Source: Caryophanales bacterium UBA6877 (GTDB lineage Bacteria; Bacillota_I; Bacilli_A; RFN20; CAG-826). From it: DNA of 64,000 bases. Location: NCBI GenBank assembly GCA_002451465.1, contig DKCJ01000006.1:1-64000 (forward strand), read 5' to 3'. Below, one piece after another: positions 52,080 to 61,042 of this stretch; positions within the stretch are counted from its first letter, which is position 1, and each line of letters opens with the position of its first letter. The notes under the pieces were generated by a model that saw nothing but the letters and a program-made list of their open reading frames with translations, ran no database searches and was not told the DNA's origin. A program made the position numbers and the translations under genes.

Positions 52080-54981
52080 ACAAAATAAAAACAAAAACGT
52101 AATATCAAAATATCAAGGTGAAAAAAATCCTGATAAAGAAATATTAAAACTCGGAAGAAAAATTACTGATGTTGTTGCACATAAACTTAAAGGTTTAACG
52201 AGTAATGATCCAGAATATTGGGGATTAAGAGAAGTTATAACTCATGAAGAAGCTGTCGTATTAAACAAAATGAAACTTCGTAAGTTCTACACCATTGAAG
52301 AACTTATTAAGATGAATAAAAACATTGAACCAGCCAAATTACAAAAAATGTTTGATGAAATGTCTGTAAAAGGCATCGTCGAATATGATTATGGCGACCA
52401 CTATACAGATGAAGGTCCAATTAAAGATGCTCCTCATATTAAAAGATATAGAATTTGTTTCTTTGTTCCTGGTTCAGCTGAATTATTCAACTCTACAAGA
52501 AAACAAATAAACGATAATCCTCCAGTTGCTTCTTTCTTTGAAAGAATGACATTTATTCCACTTGCTGGAATTACTCAAATGGTGCCTCCAGGAGGAGATG
52601 GCATTGGAATGCACGTTATTCCAGTCGAAAAGGCTATTGATTTTGAAAACAAAGCTATAAAACTTGAAAGAATATCATATTGGCTTAAAAAATATGATGG
52701 ACATATTAGCGCAGGAACATGTTCTTGCCGTCTTTCAAGAGCTAAATTAGAAGAAGGATGTGCTGATGATGGCGATGACTGGTGTGTCCAAGTTGGTGAT
52801 ATGGCTGATTATTGTGTTGAAACTGGTAGATCACACTATATTACAACCGAAGAAGCTTTAAAAATTATGAAGAGAGCTGAAGACAATGGTTATGTTCACC
52901 AAATTACTAACATCGATGGCGAAAACAAAATATTTGATATATGTAATTGTAACGTCAATATTTGTAATGCTTTAAGAACAAGCATGCTCTTTAATACACC
53001 AAATCTTTCAAGAAGTGCATACACCGCTAAAGTTGATACTTCAAAATGTGTTGCTTGTGGTTTATGTGTTGAGTATTGCCCAGGTGGAGCTGTTAAACTT
53101 GGTCAAAAATTATGTAAAAAAGATCATAGTGAAGTCAAATATCCAAAAGCACCTTTACCAGACAACTTAAAATGGGGTAAATATGCTTGGGATGAAGGAT
53201 ATCGTGACACTATAAGAATGAAAGATACTTATGATACTGGAAGCGCCCCATGTAAAGCTGCTTGTCCAGCTCATGTTCCAGTTCAAGCATATTTAAAGAA
53301 AGCCCATGAGGGAAAATTCAAAGAAGCTTTAGATCTTATTAAAAAAGAAAATCCATTCCCAGCAGTTTGTGGAAGAGTTTGCAATAAAAGATGTGAAGAA
53401 GCTTGCACTCGTGGAGATTTAGATAAAGCAGTTGCAATCGATGCAGTTAAAAAGTTTATCGCTGAAAAAGATTTAAATAGCAAAGATAGACTCATTCCTG
53501 AAAAAGTTATTCCATCCATTCATGATGGTTTTAATGAAAAGATTGCTATTATTGGTGCTGGTCCAGCAGGTTTAAGTGCGGCTTATTTCCTTGCATTAAA
53601 AGGTTATAAACCAACAGTCTTTGAAAAAAATGCTAGACCTGGTGGTATGCTTGTTTATGGTATACCAACATATAAACTTGAAAAAGATGTTATTGATGCT
53701 GAAATCGAAATTATTAAAGAACTTGGTGCAGATATTAAATGTAATGTAGAAGTTGGCAAAGATATAACTATCGATGAACTTAAAAAACAAGGTTATAAAG
53801 CCTTCTATATTGCAATTGGTTGCCAAGGTGGAAGACGTCCAGGCATTTTAAACGAAAATGCAAATGGTGCTGAAATTGCTGTTGAATATTTAAAGAATTC
53901 CTTTGAACATCAAGATGAAAAATTCGACAAAAATGTTGTTGTCGTAGGCGGTGGTAATGTCGCTGTAGATTGTGCAAGAACTGCTATGAGAAAAGGCGCT
54001 AAAGAAGTTACTATGGTTTCTTTAGAAACTAGAGACACAATGCCTGCAAGTGATGAAGAAATTAGCGAAACATTAGATGAAGGAATCAAAATCCTTAATC
54101 AATATGGTCCAAAAGAAATTAAAGTTGATGAAAATAACAACATTACATCAATTGTCTTTAAAAAATGTACAAGTTTATATGATGAAAATCATAAATTTAG
54201 TCCAAAATATGATGAAAATGATACTATTGAACTTGAAGCGTCTAAAGTTGTATTTGCTATTGGTCAAACTATCGTTTGGGGCGATTTATTAAAAGGTACA
54301 AAAGTCACCTTTACACATGGTGTTTATCCAGTTGCTGATAAATTAACATACCAAACAGCTGATCCTGATATTTATGTCGGTGGTGATGTTTATACTGGTC
54401 CAAAGTTTGTAATTGATGCTATCGCTCAAGGACATTATGTTGCTGATTCATTACATAGACATGTACAAAAGGGTGCCTCACCAACTATAGGTCTTTATAA
54501 ACATAACTTTAAAGAATTAGATAAAACAGATATCTCATTCCCAGTTGGTTATGATAACGCTAAACGACAAGAAGCTGGCATGAATGAAAAAATTGATTAT
54601 AAACATTCATTTAGAGATGCACATAATACGTTAACAGAAGAACAAGTTAAAATTGAAACTGGTAGATGTTTAAGTTGTGGTGCCTCTGTTGTTGATCCAA
54701 ATAAGTGTATAGGTTGTGGTATTTGTACAACAAAATGTAAATTTAATGCCATCCACCTTTTCAGAGATCATCCAGAAATGTCTAAGATGACTATTGCTGA
54801 GAAAAAAGTTGGCGGATTATTAAAATATAGTTTAAAGCGTGGCATGAGAATTCTCTTACATAGTGGCTCTAAAGAAGCTAAAGAGATGAGAAAGCTTCGT
54901 AAAGACTACAATAAAAAGAATAAAGAATTTAATAAATTAAATCCAAACACTGGAAATTCAAAATGCACGAACTTGGAATAG
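52072..54981 (+). CDS. Large Fe-S flavoprotein oxidoreductase (GltD-like with ferredoxin domains)
   Basis: 969 aa. The N-terminal about 200 residues are of unknown fold, followed by a Cys-rich region (217-298: TCSCR, CADD, WCVQ, CNCNVNIC). A ferredoxin motif CVACGLCVEYC (326-336) is followed by a GltD-type N-terminal Fe-S module (394-445). Then an FAD Rossmann site IIGAGPAGLSAAY (493-505) and NAD(P) site VVVVGGGNVAVDCA (622-635). A C-terminal CLSCG then CIGCGICTTKC (866-889) ends it. It should move electrons between NAD(P)H, FAD and several [4Fe-4S] centres. It sits between hypB (8-nt overlap) and hypA (19-nt overlap). The partner enzyme is unknown. Confidence 0.85.
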   Translation: MPEQNKNKNVISKYQGEKNPDKEILKLGRKITDVVAHKLKGLTSNDPEYWGLREVITHEEAVVLNKMKLRKFYTIEELIKMNKNIEPAKLQKMFDEMSVKGIVEYDYGDHYTDEGPIKDAPHIKRYRICFFVPGSAELFNSTRKQINDNPPVASFFERMTFIPLAGITQMVPPGGDGIGMHVIPVEKAIDFENKAIKLERISYWLKKYDGHISAGTCSCRLSRAKLEEGCADDGDDWCVQVGDMADYCVETGRSHYITTEEALKIMKRAEDNGYVHQITNIDGENKIFDICNCNVNICNALRTSMLFNTPNLSRSAYTAKVDTSKCVACGLCVEYCPGGAVKLGQKLCKKDHSEVKYPKAPLPDNLKWGKYAWDEGYRDTIRMKDTYDTGSAPCKAACPAHVPVQAYLKKAHEGKFKEALDLIKKENPFPAVCGRVCNKRCEEACTRGDLDKAVAIDAVKKFIAEKDLNSKDRLIPEKVIPSIHDGFNEKIAIIGAGPAGLSAAYFLALKGYKPTVFEKNARPGGMLVYGIPTYKLEKDVIDAEIEIIKELGADIKCNVEVGKDITIDELKKQGYKAFYIAIGCQGGRRPGILNENANGAEIAVEYLKNSFEHQDEKFDKNVVVVGGGNVAVDCARTAMRKGAKEVTMVSLETRDTMPASDEEISETLDEGIKILNQYGPKEIKVDENNNITSIVFKKCTSLYDENHKFSPKYDENDTIELEASKVVFAIGQTIVWGDLLKGTKVTFTHGVYPVADKLTYQTADPDIYVGGDVYTGPKFVIDAIAQGHYVADSLHRHVQKGASPTIGLYKHNFKELDKTDISFPVGYDNAKRQEAGMNEKIDYKHSFRDAHNTLTEEQVKIETGRCLSCGASVVDPNKCIGCGICTTKCKFNAIHLFRDHPEMSKMTIAEKKVGGLLKYSLKRGMRILLHSGSKEAKEMRKLRKDYNKKNKEFNKLNPNTGNSKCTNLE

Positions 54982-55307
54982 TTTTCTACGTCATAAATGC
55001 TGTTGAAAAAAGTTGTAAAGAGAACAATGTAAAAGAAGTAAAAAGCGTTTCATTAGAAGTTGGTGAAGTTTCAACGATAGTTCCATCATACTTTGAAGAA
55101 TGCTTTAAATGGGCGATTAAAAAGACTGAACATATGAAAAATTGCACACTTAAAATAATACCAATTAAAGCTATTACTTATTGTAAACATTGTGAAAAAA
55201 CTTATGATACAGTTAAATATGGTAGAAAATGTCCATATTGTGGATCATATGAAACTTATTTATTAACAGGAGATCAATGTAATATTAAAAACATTGAAGT
55301 TGTTTAA
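54963..55307 (+). CDS. hypA: Nickel metallochaperone HypA
   Basis: 114 aa, full length. The N-terminal Met-His-Glu (His2 and Glu3 bind Ni2+) is intact. The zinc site is Cys74, Cys77, Cys90 and Cys93 (CKHC and CPYC). HypA hands nickel to its target enzyme with HypB. It starts inside the flavoprotein gene, with GGAAA upstream, so all three proteins are translationally coupled. A strong terminator follows. Confidence 0.93.
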   Translation: MHELGIVFYVINAVEKSCKENNVKEVKSVSLEVGEVSTIVPSYFEECFKWAIKKTEHMKNCTLKIIPIKAITYCKHCEKTYDTVKYGRKCPYCGSYETYLLTGDQCNIKNIEVV

Positions 55308-55312
55308 AAAAA

Positions 55313-55352
55313 CAAAGAGTTAATTAGTTAAAAATAATTAACTCTTTTTTTA
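55313..55352 (+). terminator. Terminator after hypA
   Basis: AAAGAGTTAATTA/TAATTAACTCTTT stem with an 8-nt loop and a run of T. Confidence 0.85.
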
Positions 55353-55381
55353 ATTTACGATATATATAATCCCTTATTTTC

Positions 55382-55909
55382 TTAAAAATCCATATACATG
55401 TATATATCAAATTTATCGCTTTGTTTAGTAAATTTATATATATTTGTATCAACGCCACCAATATAAAAATTACATTTAATGTAAAATAAAAATGCTCCTA
55501 AATTATTGTTTTGAACAATTGTGTATATGCCTTTATAATCCTTATTTTTAGCAACTCCTATCGCTTTCTTTATAAGCATTTTCCCAATTCCTTTATTTCT
55601 ATATCTTTCATTTACTTTAAGTTCATCTAAATAAATATATTTATATAATCCATGTTCTAAAACTAATAAACCGATTAATTTATCATCATCATATGCACCA
55701 ATAAAAATAGAGTCATTTAAACTTTTTAAAGAATAATCTTCATTAGGAAAAATCATTGTTTGAAGCTTTTCCTTTGGGTAATACTTAACTTTGTAGTCCC
55801 AATTAAGATTATTAAAACTAGGAATAACTTCACCAATTAAATTAAATGGCTCATTTTTAATAGTAATAATATGTTTTTCTATTTCATTTAATATTCTAAT
55901 TTTAATCAT
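55382..55909 (-). CDS. GNAT family N-acetyltransferase
   Basis: 175 aa. Acetyl-CoA binding motif A is VNERYRNKGIGKMLIKKAI (the R-x-x-G-x-G/A pattern), preceded by the YLDELKV strand and followed by NNNLGAFLFYIKCNFYIGG (motif B). It transfers an acyl group to an unknown small molecule or peptide. There is no ribosome binding site, and TAAAAT lies 6 nt before the ATG, so the mRNA may be leaderless. Convergent with hypA. Confidence 0.82.
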   Translation of the reverse strand: MIKIRILNEIEKHIITIKNEPFNLIGEVIPSFNNLNWDYKVKYYPKEKLQTMIFPNEDYSLKSLNDSIFIGAYDDDKLIGLLVLEHGLYKYIYLDELKVNERYRNKGIGKMLIKKAIGVAKNKDYKGIYTIVQNNNLGAFLFYIKCNFYIGGVDTNIYKFTKQSDKFDIYMYMDF

Positions 55910-56108
55910 ATCGTTATTTTATAAAATTATTGATAAATAAAAAACCTTTTATTATTGTGGATTAGTTAAATTTATTGTCAAAATTTTTAAATATAGTAAT
56001 TATTATTTATTATTTAAAATATCGAAATGTTATTTTTGTAGAACCTATAAAATTATTTTTGTTTATTTAAAAAAATGGAAACATAATTATACATTTCCAT
56101 TAAAATTT
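55910..56108. other. AT-rich intergenic DNA with a small hairpin and direct repeat
   Basis: No gene. It holds the -10 box of the GNAT gene at its left edge (55916-55921), an 8-bp inverted repeat (AATGGAAA/TTTCCATT, 56074-56101), and a TAGAACCTAT copy near 56039 that is repeated directly at 56161 beyond the palindromic repeat. The direct repeat could be the trace of a small inserted element. Confidence 0.45.
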
Positions 56109-56167
56109 GGTTCTATAAAATAAAGTGCGTACGAATAAATATCATACGCACTTATTTTCATAGAACC
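56109..56167. repeat. Palindromic element, copy 2
   Basis: Imperfect 25-bp inverted repeat (56109-56133 with 56143-56167; 21 of 25 positions pair) around a 9-nt loop, with GTGCGTA-type arms. On the minus strand it follows the operon ending at 56251 and has a T-rich right side, so it may act as terminator. The sequence TATGAAAATAAGTGCGTATG is related to the arm of copy 1 at 49841-49947. The stretch 56168-56250 is plain AT-rich sequence. Confidence 0.7.
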
Positions 56168-56250
56168 TATCAATTATATTTTATAAATTAAAAACACATT
56201 GAAAACATAATAAATTCAATATAAATTAATCATTTTATATTTTTTTATGT

Positions 56251-56910
56251 TCATTCAACTTGTTCATCTTCATATAAGCAATCTTCATGAGGTGTACAAG
56301 CATATAGAAAACTATCTTTGCCAATATCAATATTTTTATAAAGAATATAATAAATATATGTGCATCCTAATGTTTGCTCATCTTTAACAACATTAATTAG
56401 ATATTCTTTAACTTCTTTATTTAAGTTAATTAATAAGGTTAAATTATTTTGTTTATTACCTAAAATAAAGAAATCTCCTAGATAAGCATATTCTAGATTA
56501 TTAATAAAAGATTTATCAAACATTGATTTAAAAACACTATTATTAATTACATCATTTACTAATCGATTGTGTAATGGCAAATATTTTCGATATAATTTCC
56601 TGATTCTTTCTATTAGTTCCTTACTTAATTCATCATCATAGCTATAATGATCAAAGTTAAAAGTTACATACTTATAATTAAATCCTTCTAAGCTTAAAGC
56701 AATAGAAACAAGATTATATAAATAAAATTTAATTGTTTCATTATTCTTTTTATCATAATGCTTTAAAGCATATTTTCTAATTTCTAATTTTTCGTTAGTG
56801 AATTTAATAAATTCTTGGTCTTTTTCATAAGCAATATTAATAGAAAAATCAGTAGTAAGAACAATAATTTTGGCTTCGTTAGATTTTTCAAATATATTTT
56901 TAAACTTCAT
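56251..56910 (-). CDS. Hypothetical soluble protein
   Basis: 219 aa, no signal peptide or membrane helix. Alternating beta strands (AKIIVLTTDFSINIAYE) and helices rich in Lys, Tyr and Asn, with an acidic C-terminus. No motif recognised. It starts 9 nt after the stop of the Ig-like lipoprotein gene and is the last gene of the lipoprotein operon. Its ATG has no ribosome binding site; TAAAAT lies 6 nt upstream inside the 3' end of the previous gene. Confidence 0.55.
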   Translation of the reverse strand: MKFKNIFEKSNEAKIIVLTTDFSINIAYEKDQEFIKFTNEKLEIRKYALKHYDKKNNETIKFYLYNLVSIALSLEGFNYKYVTFNFDHYSYDDELSKELIERIRKLYRKYLPLHNRLVNDVINNSVFKSMFDKSFINNLEYAYLGDFFILGNKQNNLTLLINLNKEVKEYLINVVKDEQTLGCTYIYYILYKNIDIGKDSFLYACTPHEDCLYEDEQVE

Positions 56911-56919
56911 AATGAAATT

Positions 56920-59631
56920 TTATTTATGATTTAAAGAGATTTTAAATGAATCACTATAATAACCATCATATTTAAAGGTCACTTTAAGCTTGTCTTGTCT
57001 ACTATCAGTAAATTCAATTTTTGAAACATAATTACCACTTGCGTCACTAAATACAAATTTCCCATCTTTAAATGTCCATTTGCTACTTATCGAATATTCG
57101 TCATACATTTCTACATCCTCATATGTAAAGGAAATGCTTCCACTATTACTTCCTTCATCTTTAGTAAAAGATAAGCCTTTAATATATGTAGTATATCCAG
57201 TTTCAATACTTATATTAGAATTAAAAATCATATCTAAGATGCTTTCATCGGTCTTATCATATGAATAAAATATTTTATCATAAGTTAAACCTGAGATGGC
57301 TTCTTTAAATGTAACTTTAACCGAACCTGCTTTTGTTGCTTTTAAAGTAAATGACCCATCTTCTTTAACATCAATTGTTGCTTCGCTAGTGTTTTCACTT
57401 AATGTTGCGCTAAATTTAACTGCAGCTTCACTTGGTGAATATGTAACTTTAGAAGAATAAGCTTCACCACTAAATAAATATGAACTACCAGAATAACTTA
57501 TTTTAGTTGTTCTTGGAGTAACAGCGTTTAAAAGAACTTCTTTAGAATAATTCTTAGTTTTTACTAATATTTTATAATTTTGAACAGGTTTTACGAAACT
57601 AAATGTATTGCCCCAATAAGCTTTTCTTATATAATCTTCGCCACCAACGAATTCAAATTCAACCTTATCAACATCTTCATTATAAGTTGAAGGTAAAACA
57701 TTGCTTAGTTCAAGGTAGACGCTTTCGCCAATATTAAATTCATTTGTTTCAACATATGTTCTATCTCTATAAGCTTTTGAAATTACATCAAATGAAGTTG
57801 CATAGAATGTTCCAAAATCAACAAGGTCACTAGTTGGAGCTTCTTTTTCACCAACATTAAGAGTTGCCTTATAGTATGTTGTTTCATTTAAAACATATGT
57901 TGATGGAGAATCATAGTCATAACTATCTTCCCTATATTTTTCTATGGTTGCTTCAAAATTTTGAATTAAATCATCTTTGAAATTCATTGTTAAAGAATAT
58001 TTATTTCGTGTACCATAACTAGAAGTAACTGATGCAGATACTTCAACTTTATCGAAATCACCATCGCTTGTTTCATTAAATGTATAACTTCCTTCGTCAA
58101 TGTTATTACTATTTAATGTACTAAACGTAAAGAAAGTATGTCTAACATAGTTTGAAAAACCAAAATAAGCAGGATATCCAACATAGGCCATAGTAGAAGA
58201 TTCATTTAGAAGTTCTTCTGTTAAACTATTTTCACCAACTTTAGTTGAAGTGTATTCCATAACATCAGGATTGTCATATTTTGTTTGCCCTTTAATTTGT
58301 TCACCATTATAATTTGCAAATAAATAACTTGATTTTGAATCGGTATAAGATGATTTATTTGTTGTTTTTGTTAGAACTCTATTATCGCTATAAGCAACAT
58401 AGTCATAAGTTGTCTTAGATTTTTCAACATTAGATTTGTCTACGGTAGTAACGCTTAAATTTCCGGACTTAGCAAAAAGCATTTCGTTTGCTTTTGAAGT
58501 CTCAAGTTTATTAATCAAATAACTATTATATTTTTCTTGTGGATTTATAACATTTACTTTTAATTTAAAAGTTGCTTCATCCGCTTTTATAACTACATTA
58601 ACTGGTTCTTTTGTAAGTTGCTTACCAACAACCATATTTCCTTCAACGGTTACAAATAGTTCATTAGAACTTTCTAAAGTAAATTCTTGTTTTGCTGTCT
58701 TAGGTAAAACTTTAACACCTTTAAGTTCAAATTTTTCTCCTACAGCAACGCTTATTTCTTCACTTGCATATGAAACGCTGGTTGCCTTATCATATTTTTC
58801 AATAACTTGAACGCTTAAAACTTTTTTAACGTGTCCAACAGAAACTTCAACACTTGCTTCCCCAACATTAAGAGCTTTTAATAAACCTTCTTCAGTAATA
58901 GAAACAACATTAGTGTTTAAACTCTTAAATACTAATGGATAATTATTAATATTTCCTTTAACTTTTGCATTAATTTTTAACTCACTTCCCTTAAGTAAAG
59001 CAAAATCATCACTACAATCAAGAGTTAAGCTTAAATCGGAAGATTGTTGTAAAATTGTAATTGAAATTTCGTTACTCTTAACTTCACCTAATTGAGCATA
59101 GATTTTGCATACACCTTCTTTTAAAGCAACAAAATTTAAATCTTTATCAATTTTGCCTAAGGAAGGATCACTTAATACAAAGGTTACATCACTTGCTGAA
59201 CCATTCTCAACTTCAAGATTGACCTTAATAGTTTCACCGACTTCAATGCTACTTTCACTAAATTCTTTTAAAGTAAGTTTTGTAACTTTTTTTGCGTTAA
59301 CTGTAAAACTTACTTCATTACTCTTAACACCATTTGATTCAGCATAAACTGATGCTTTCCCTTCTTTAAGAGCAATTACTTTACCATTTTGCGTAACACT
59401 TAAAACACTAGTATCGGTTGAATACCAGTTAATAACTGCTTCATCTTCAAGATTTTCTGTTTTTACTGTAAGAGTTAAAGATTCACCAACTTCTAATAAA
59501 GTTTTCTCAGCCGCAATCTTAATCTCTAATACTGTTCCAACAGGATTATTTTTATTATCACATCCTACTGTTGTAACACCTAAAAGTGCAGTTAAAGCTA
59601 ATGCACCAACTAATAAACGTCTTTTTTTCAT
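56920..59631 (-). CDS. Surface lipoprotein with bacterial Ig-like (BIG2) domains
   Basis: 903 aa from the ATG at 59631 (GGAGGAG 8 nt upstream). Signal peptide ending in TVGC (Cys23 or nearby), a lipobox. At least four BIG2-type repeats fill about 35-370, each with a hydrophobic strand, VEVGE/LEVGESLTL, an S-x-S/N-x-x-V-x-V core and a final E-G-x-x-x-V/I-x-A element. The remaining about 530 residues are Ser/Tyr/Asp-rich and beta-predicted without cysteines. A further BIG-like unit (YSPSEAAVKFSATLS) appears near 725-780. Likely an adhesin or substrate-binding surface protein. Overlaps the upstream lipoprotein's stop by spacing only. Confidence 0.78.
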   Translation of the reverse strand: MKKRRLLVGALALTALLGVTTVGCDNKNNPVGTVLEIKIAAEKTLLEVGESLTLTVKTENLEDEAVINWYSTDTSVLSVTQNGKVIALKEGKASVYAESNGVKSNEVSFTVNAKKVTKLTLKEFSESSIEVGETIKVNLEVENGSASDVTFVLSDPSLGKIDKDLNFVALKEGVCKIYAQLGEVKSNEISITILQQSSDLSLTLDCSDDFALLKGSELKINAKVKGNINNYPLVFKSLNTNVVSITEEGLLKALNVGEASVEVSVGHVKKVLSVQVIEKYDKATSVSYASEEISVAVGEKFELKGVKVLPKTAKQEFTLESSNELFVTVEGNMVVGKQLTKEPVNVVIKADEATFKLKVNVINPQEKYNSYLINKLETSKANEMLFAKSGNLSVTTVDKSNVEKSKTTYDYVAYSDNRVLTKTTNKSSYTDSKSSYLFANYNGEQIKGQTKYDNPDVMEYTSTKVGENSLTEELLNESSTMAYVGYPAYFGFSNYVRHTFFTFSTLNSNNIDEGSYTFNETSDGDFDKVEVSASVTSSYGTRNKYSLTMNFKDDLIQNFEATIEKYREDSYDYDSPSTYVLNETTYYKATLNVGEKEAPTSDLVDFGTFYATSFDVISKAYRDRTYVETNEFNIGESVYLELSNVLPSTYNEDVDKVEFEFVGGEDYIRKAYWGNTFSFVKPVQNYKILVKTKNYSKEVLLNAVTPRTTKISYSGSSYLFSGEAYSSKVTYSPSEAAVKFSATLSENTSEATIDVKEDGSFTLKATKAGSVKVTFKEAISGLTYDKIFYSYDKTDESILDMIFNSNISIETGYTTYIKGLSFTKDEGSNSGSISFTYEDVEMYDEYSISSKWTFKDGKFVFSDASGNYVSKIEFTDSRQDKLKVTFKYDGYYSDSFKISLNHK

Positions 59632-59633
59632 AA

Positions 59634-61031
59634 TTATTTCTCCTCCACCCAACTTGGGATTGTAGTTTTTCCAACATTTATAAATCGTAAAGAATATTCT
59701 CTACTTACATCATAACCTTGAGAATCAACATCGTAGAATCCAACGACCATCGAATCTATTTTGCCATCACTTGTTAAAGTAATTTCTGCTTTGTTACCAT
59801 TACCAATTGTGAAATCTCTTATTTGATAACAACCTGGAAGTATCGCATTGCCAAGATAAGCTTTTACATAAGAATCACTTACAACGTATTTGTTATTTTC
59901 CTCATCATATTCAAATAATTTAGGATCAACCATTGTCGCTTTTGTATCAAGATCAGAATATTTTTTTGGTTTGACATTATATGATTGTGAATAAATTGGT
60001 TCATTGTAATCCCAAACATTTGTTGTTTCGTTAAAATCATAAAGGTAAAGTAAATCATCAGATTTATTTAAATCCTTCTTATAATAAAGATCATATTTAC
60101 GAGAAGTATCATTTAAATGTTGTTGATGATAAATTGCATTCCCACCATCAAAATACCAATAAGAATCATAGTCGGTATTGGCTTGATCGCCTTGATAATG
60201 TTCATTAATAACAATTGTGTAGTTATTACCCAATTCAGTTAAAGCCTTTTTTAATGCTGCTTCTTTTACGCTATTTTTACTCTTGTGAGGTTTTGCACCA
60301 TCAAAAATAGCATCACCAACATTTTCAAAAATCACATTCATTTCATAGTTAACATAAACTGGAATATAAAGTCCAGTGTAGGCATCTTCATAACGTGATT
60401 CGAATTGCTTTGCTTTAAAACTAAGATTTTTAACACCACTATCTTCTATTAAAAAAGAAGCCGATTCAAGTTCATAACTTATTCCAACTAAATATTTTGC
60501 AAAAAATGTTAATTTATCATTATTTAAATAAGCTACTAACTCTTTATTGTCTCCATTTTTATTTTCAACTACTTTAAAATCTTTTGCTGTTAAATATTCA
60601 AAAGGGTTTGGAAAATTCTTATCATAAATCATTTTATAACCATTAGAATCAGTGGCTTCTGTTAAGAATACTTCGTTCTTATAATTAATGCCCTCTAATG
60701 AAGCATACCCTCTTTCATTTTTAACATATTTTATTGTTGCAGTTTGAGTACCTTCGCTAGTTTGTTGAACTAATGTTTCACTAAAAGATGGTCTATCGCC
60801 TCTTAAAGAAGTTATATTATATTGATATTCATTAGTAAACATCTCGTTCCCATTAGTTTTAGAAACAACTTCTTTTTCGACTGCTTTAATCTTATAAGAA
60901 TTTTTTGCTTTTGTTAAAAATTCAACAAAGGCTTCTGGTACTTCTTGATTACTATCATTATTAGAAAATACACAACTACTTAATGATGTTATAGTTAATA
61001 AACTTAATATTAATAAATTTTTTATTTTCAT
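59634..61031 (-). CDS. Lipoprotein, paralogue of the next gene upstream
   Basis: 465 aa. Signal peptide with lipobox LSSC (Cys20), then Asn/Ser linker. The body is beta-rich and Tyr/Asn/Asp-rich, and parallels the 61043-62398 protein: both have LxxAKNSYKIKAVEKE/LRNGFHMEGVKEQ near the start, a YNPFEYL/FLNPFFLI segment, a DAYTGLYIPVYVNYE/DTETGYYYPCTWTYE segment and similar ends. No catalytic motif. AGGAGG lies 7 nt before the ATG. It is 11 nt after the paralogue and 2 nt before the Ig-like lipoprotein, so one transcript encodes all three. Confidence 0.7.
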   Translation of the reverse strand: MKIKNLLILSLLTITSLSSCVFSNNDSNQEVPEAFVEFLTKAKNSYKIKAVEKEVVSKTNGNEMFTNEYQYNITSLRGDRPSFSETLVQQTSEGTQTATIKYVKNERGYASLEGINYKNEVFLTEATDSNGYKMIYDKNFPNPFEYLTAKDFKVVENKNGDNKELVAYLNNDKLTFFAKYLVGISYELESASFLIEDSGVKNLSFKAKQFESRYEDAYTGLYIPVYVNYEMNVIFENVGDAIFDGAKPHKSKNSVKEAALKKALTELGNNYTIVINEHYQGDQANTDYDSYWYFDGGNAIYHQQHLNDTSRKYDLYYKKDLNKSDDLLYLYDFNETTNVWDYNEPIYSQSYNVKPKKYSDLDTKATMVDPKLFEYDEENNKYVVSDSYVKAYLGNAILPGCYQIRDFTIGNGNKAEITLTSDGKIDSMVVGFYDVDSQGYDVSREYSLRFINVGKTTIPSWVEEK

Positions 61032-61042
61032 ATTTTGTCCTC

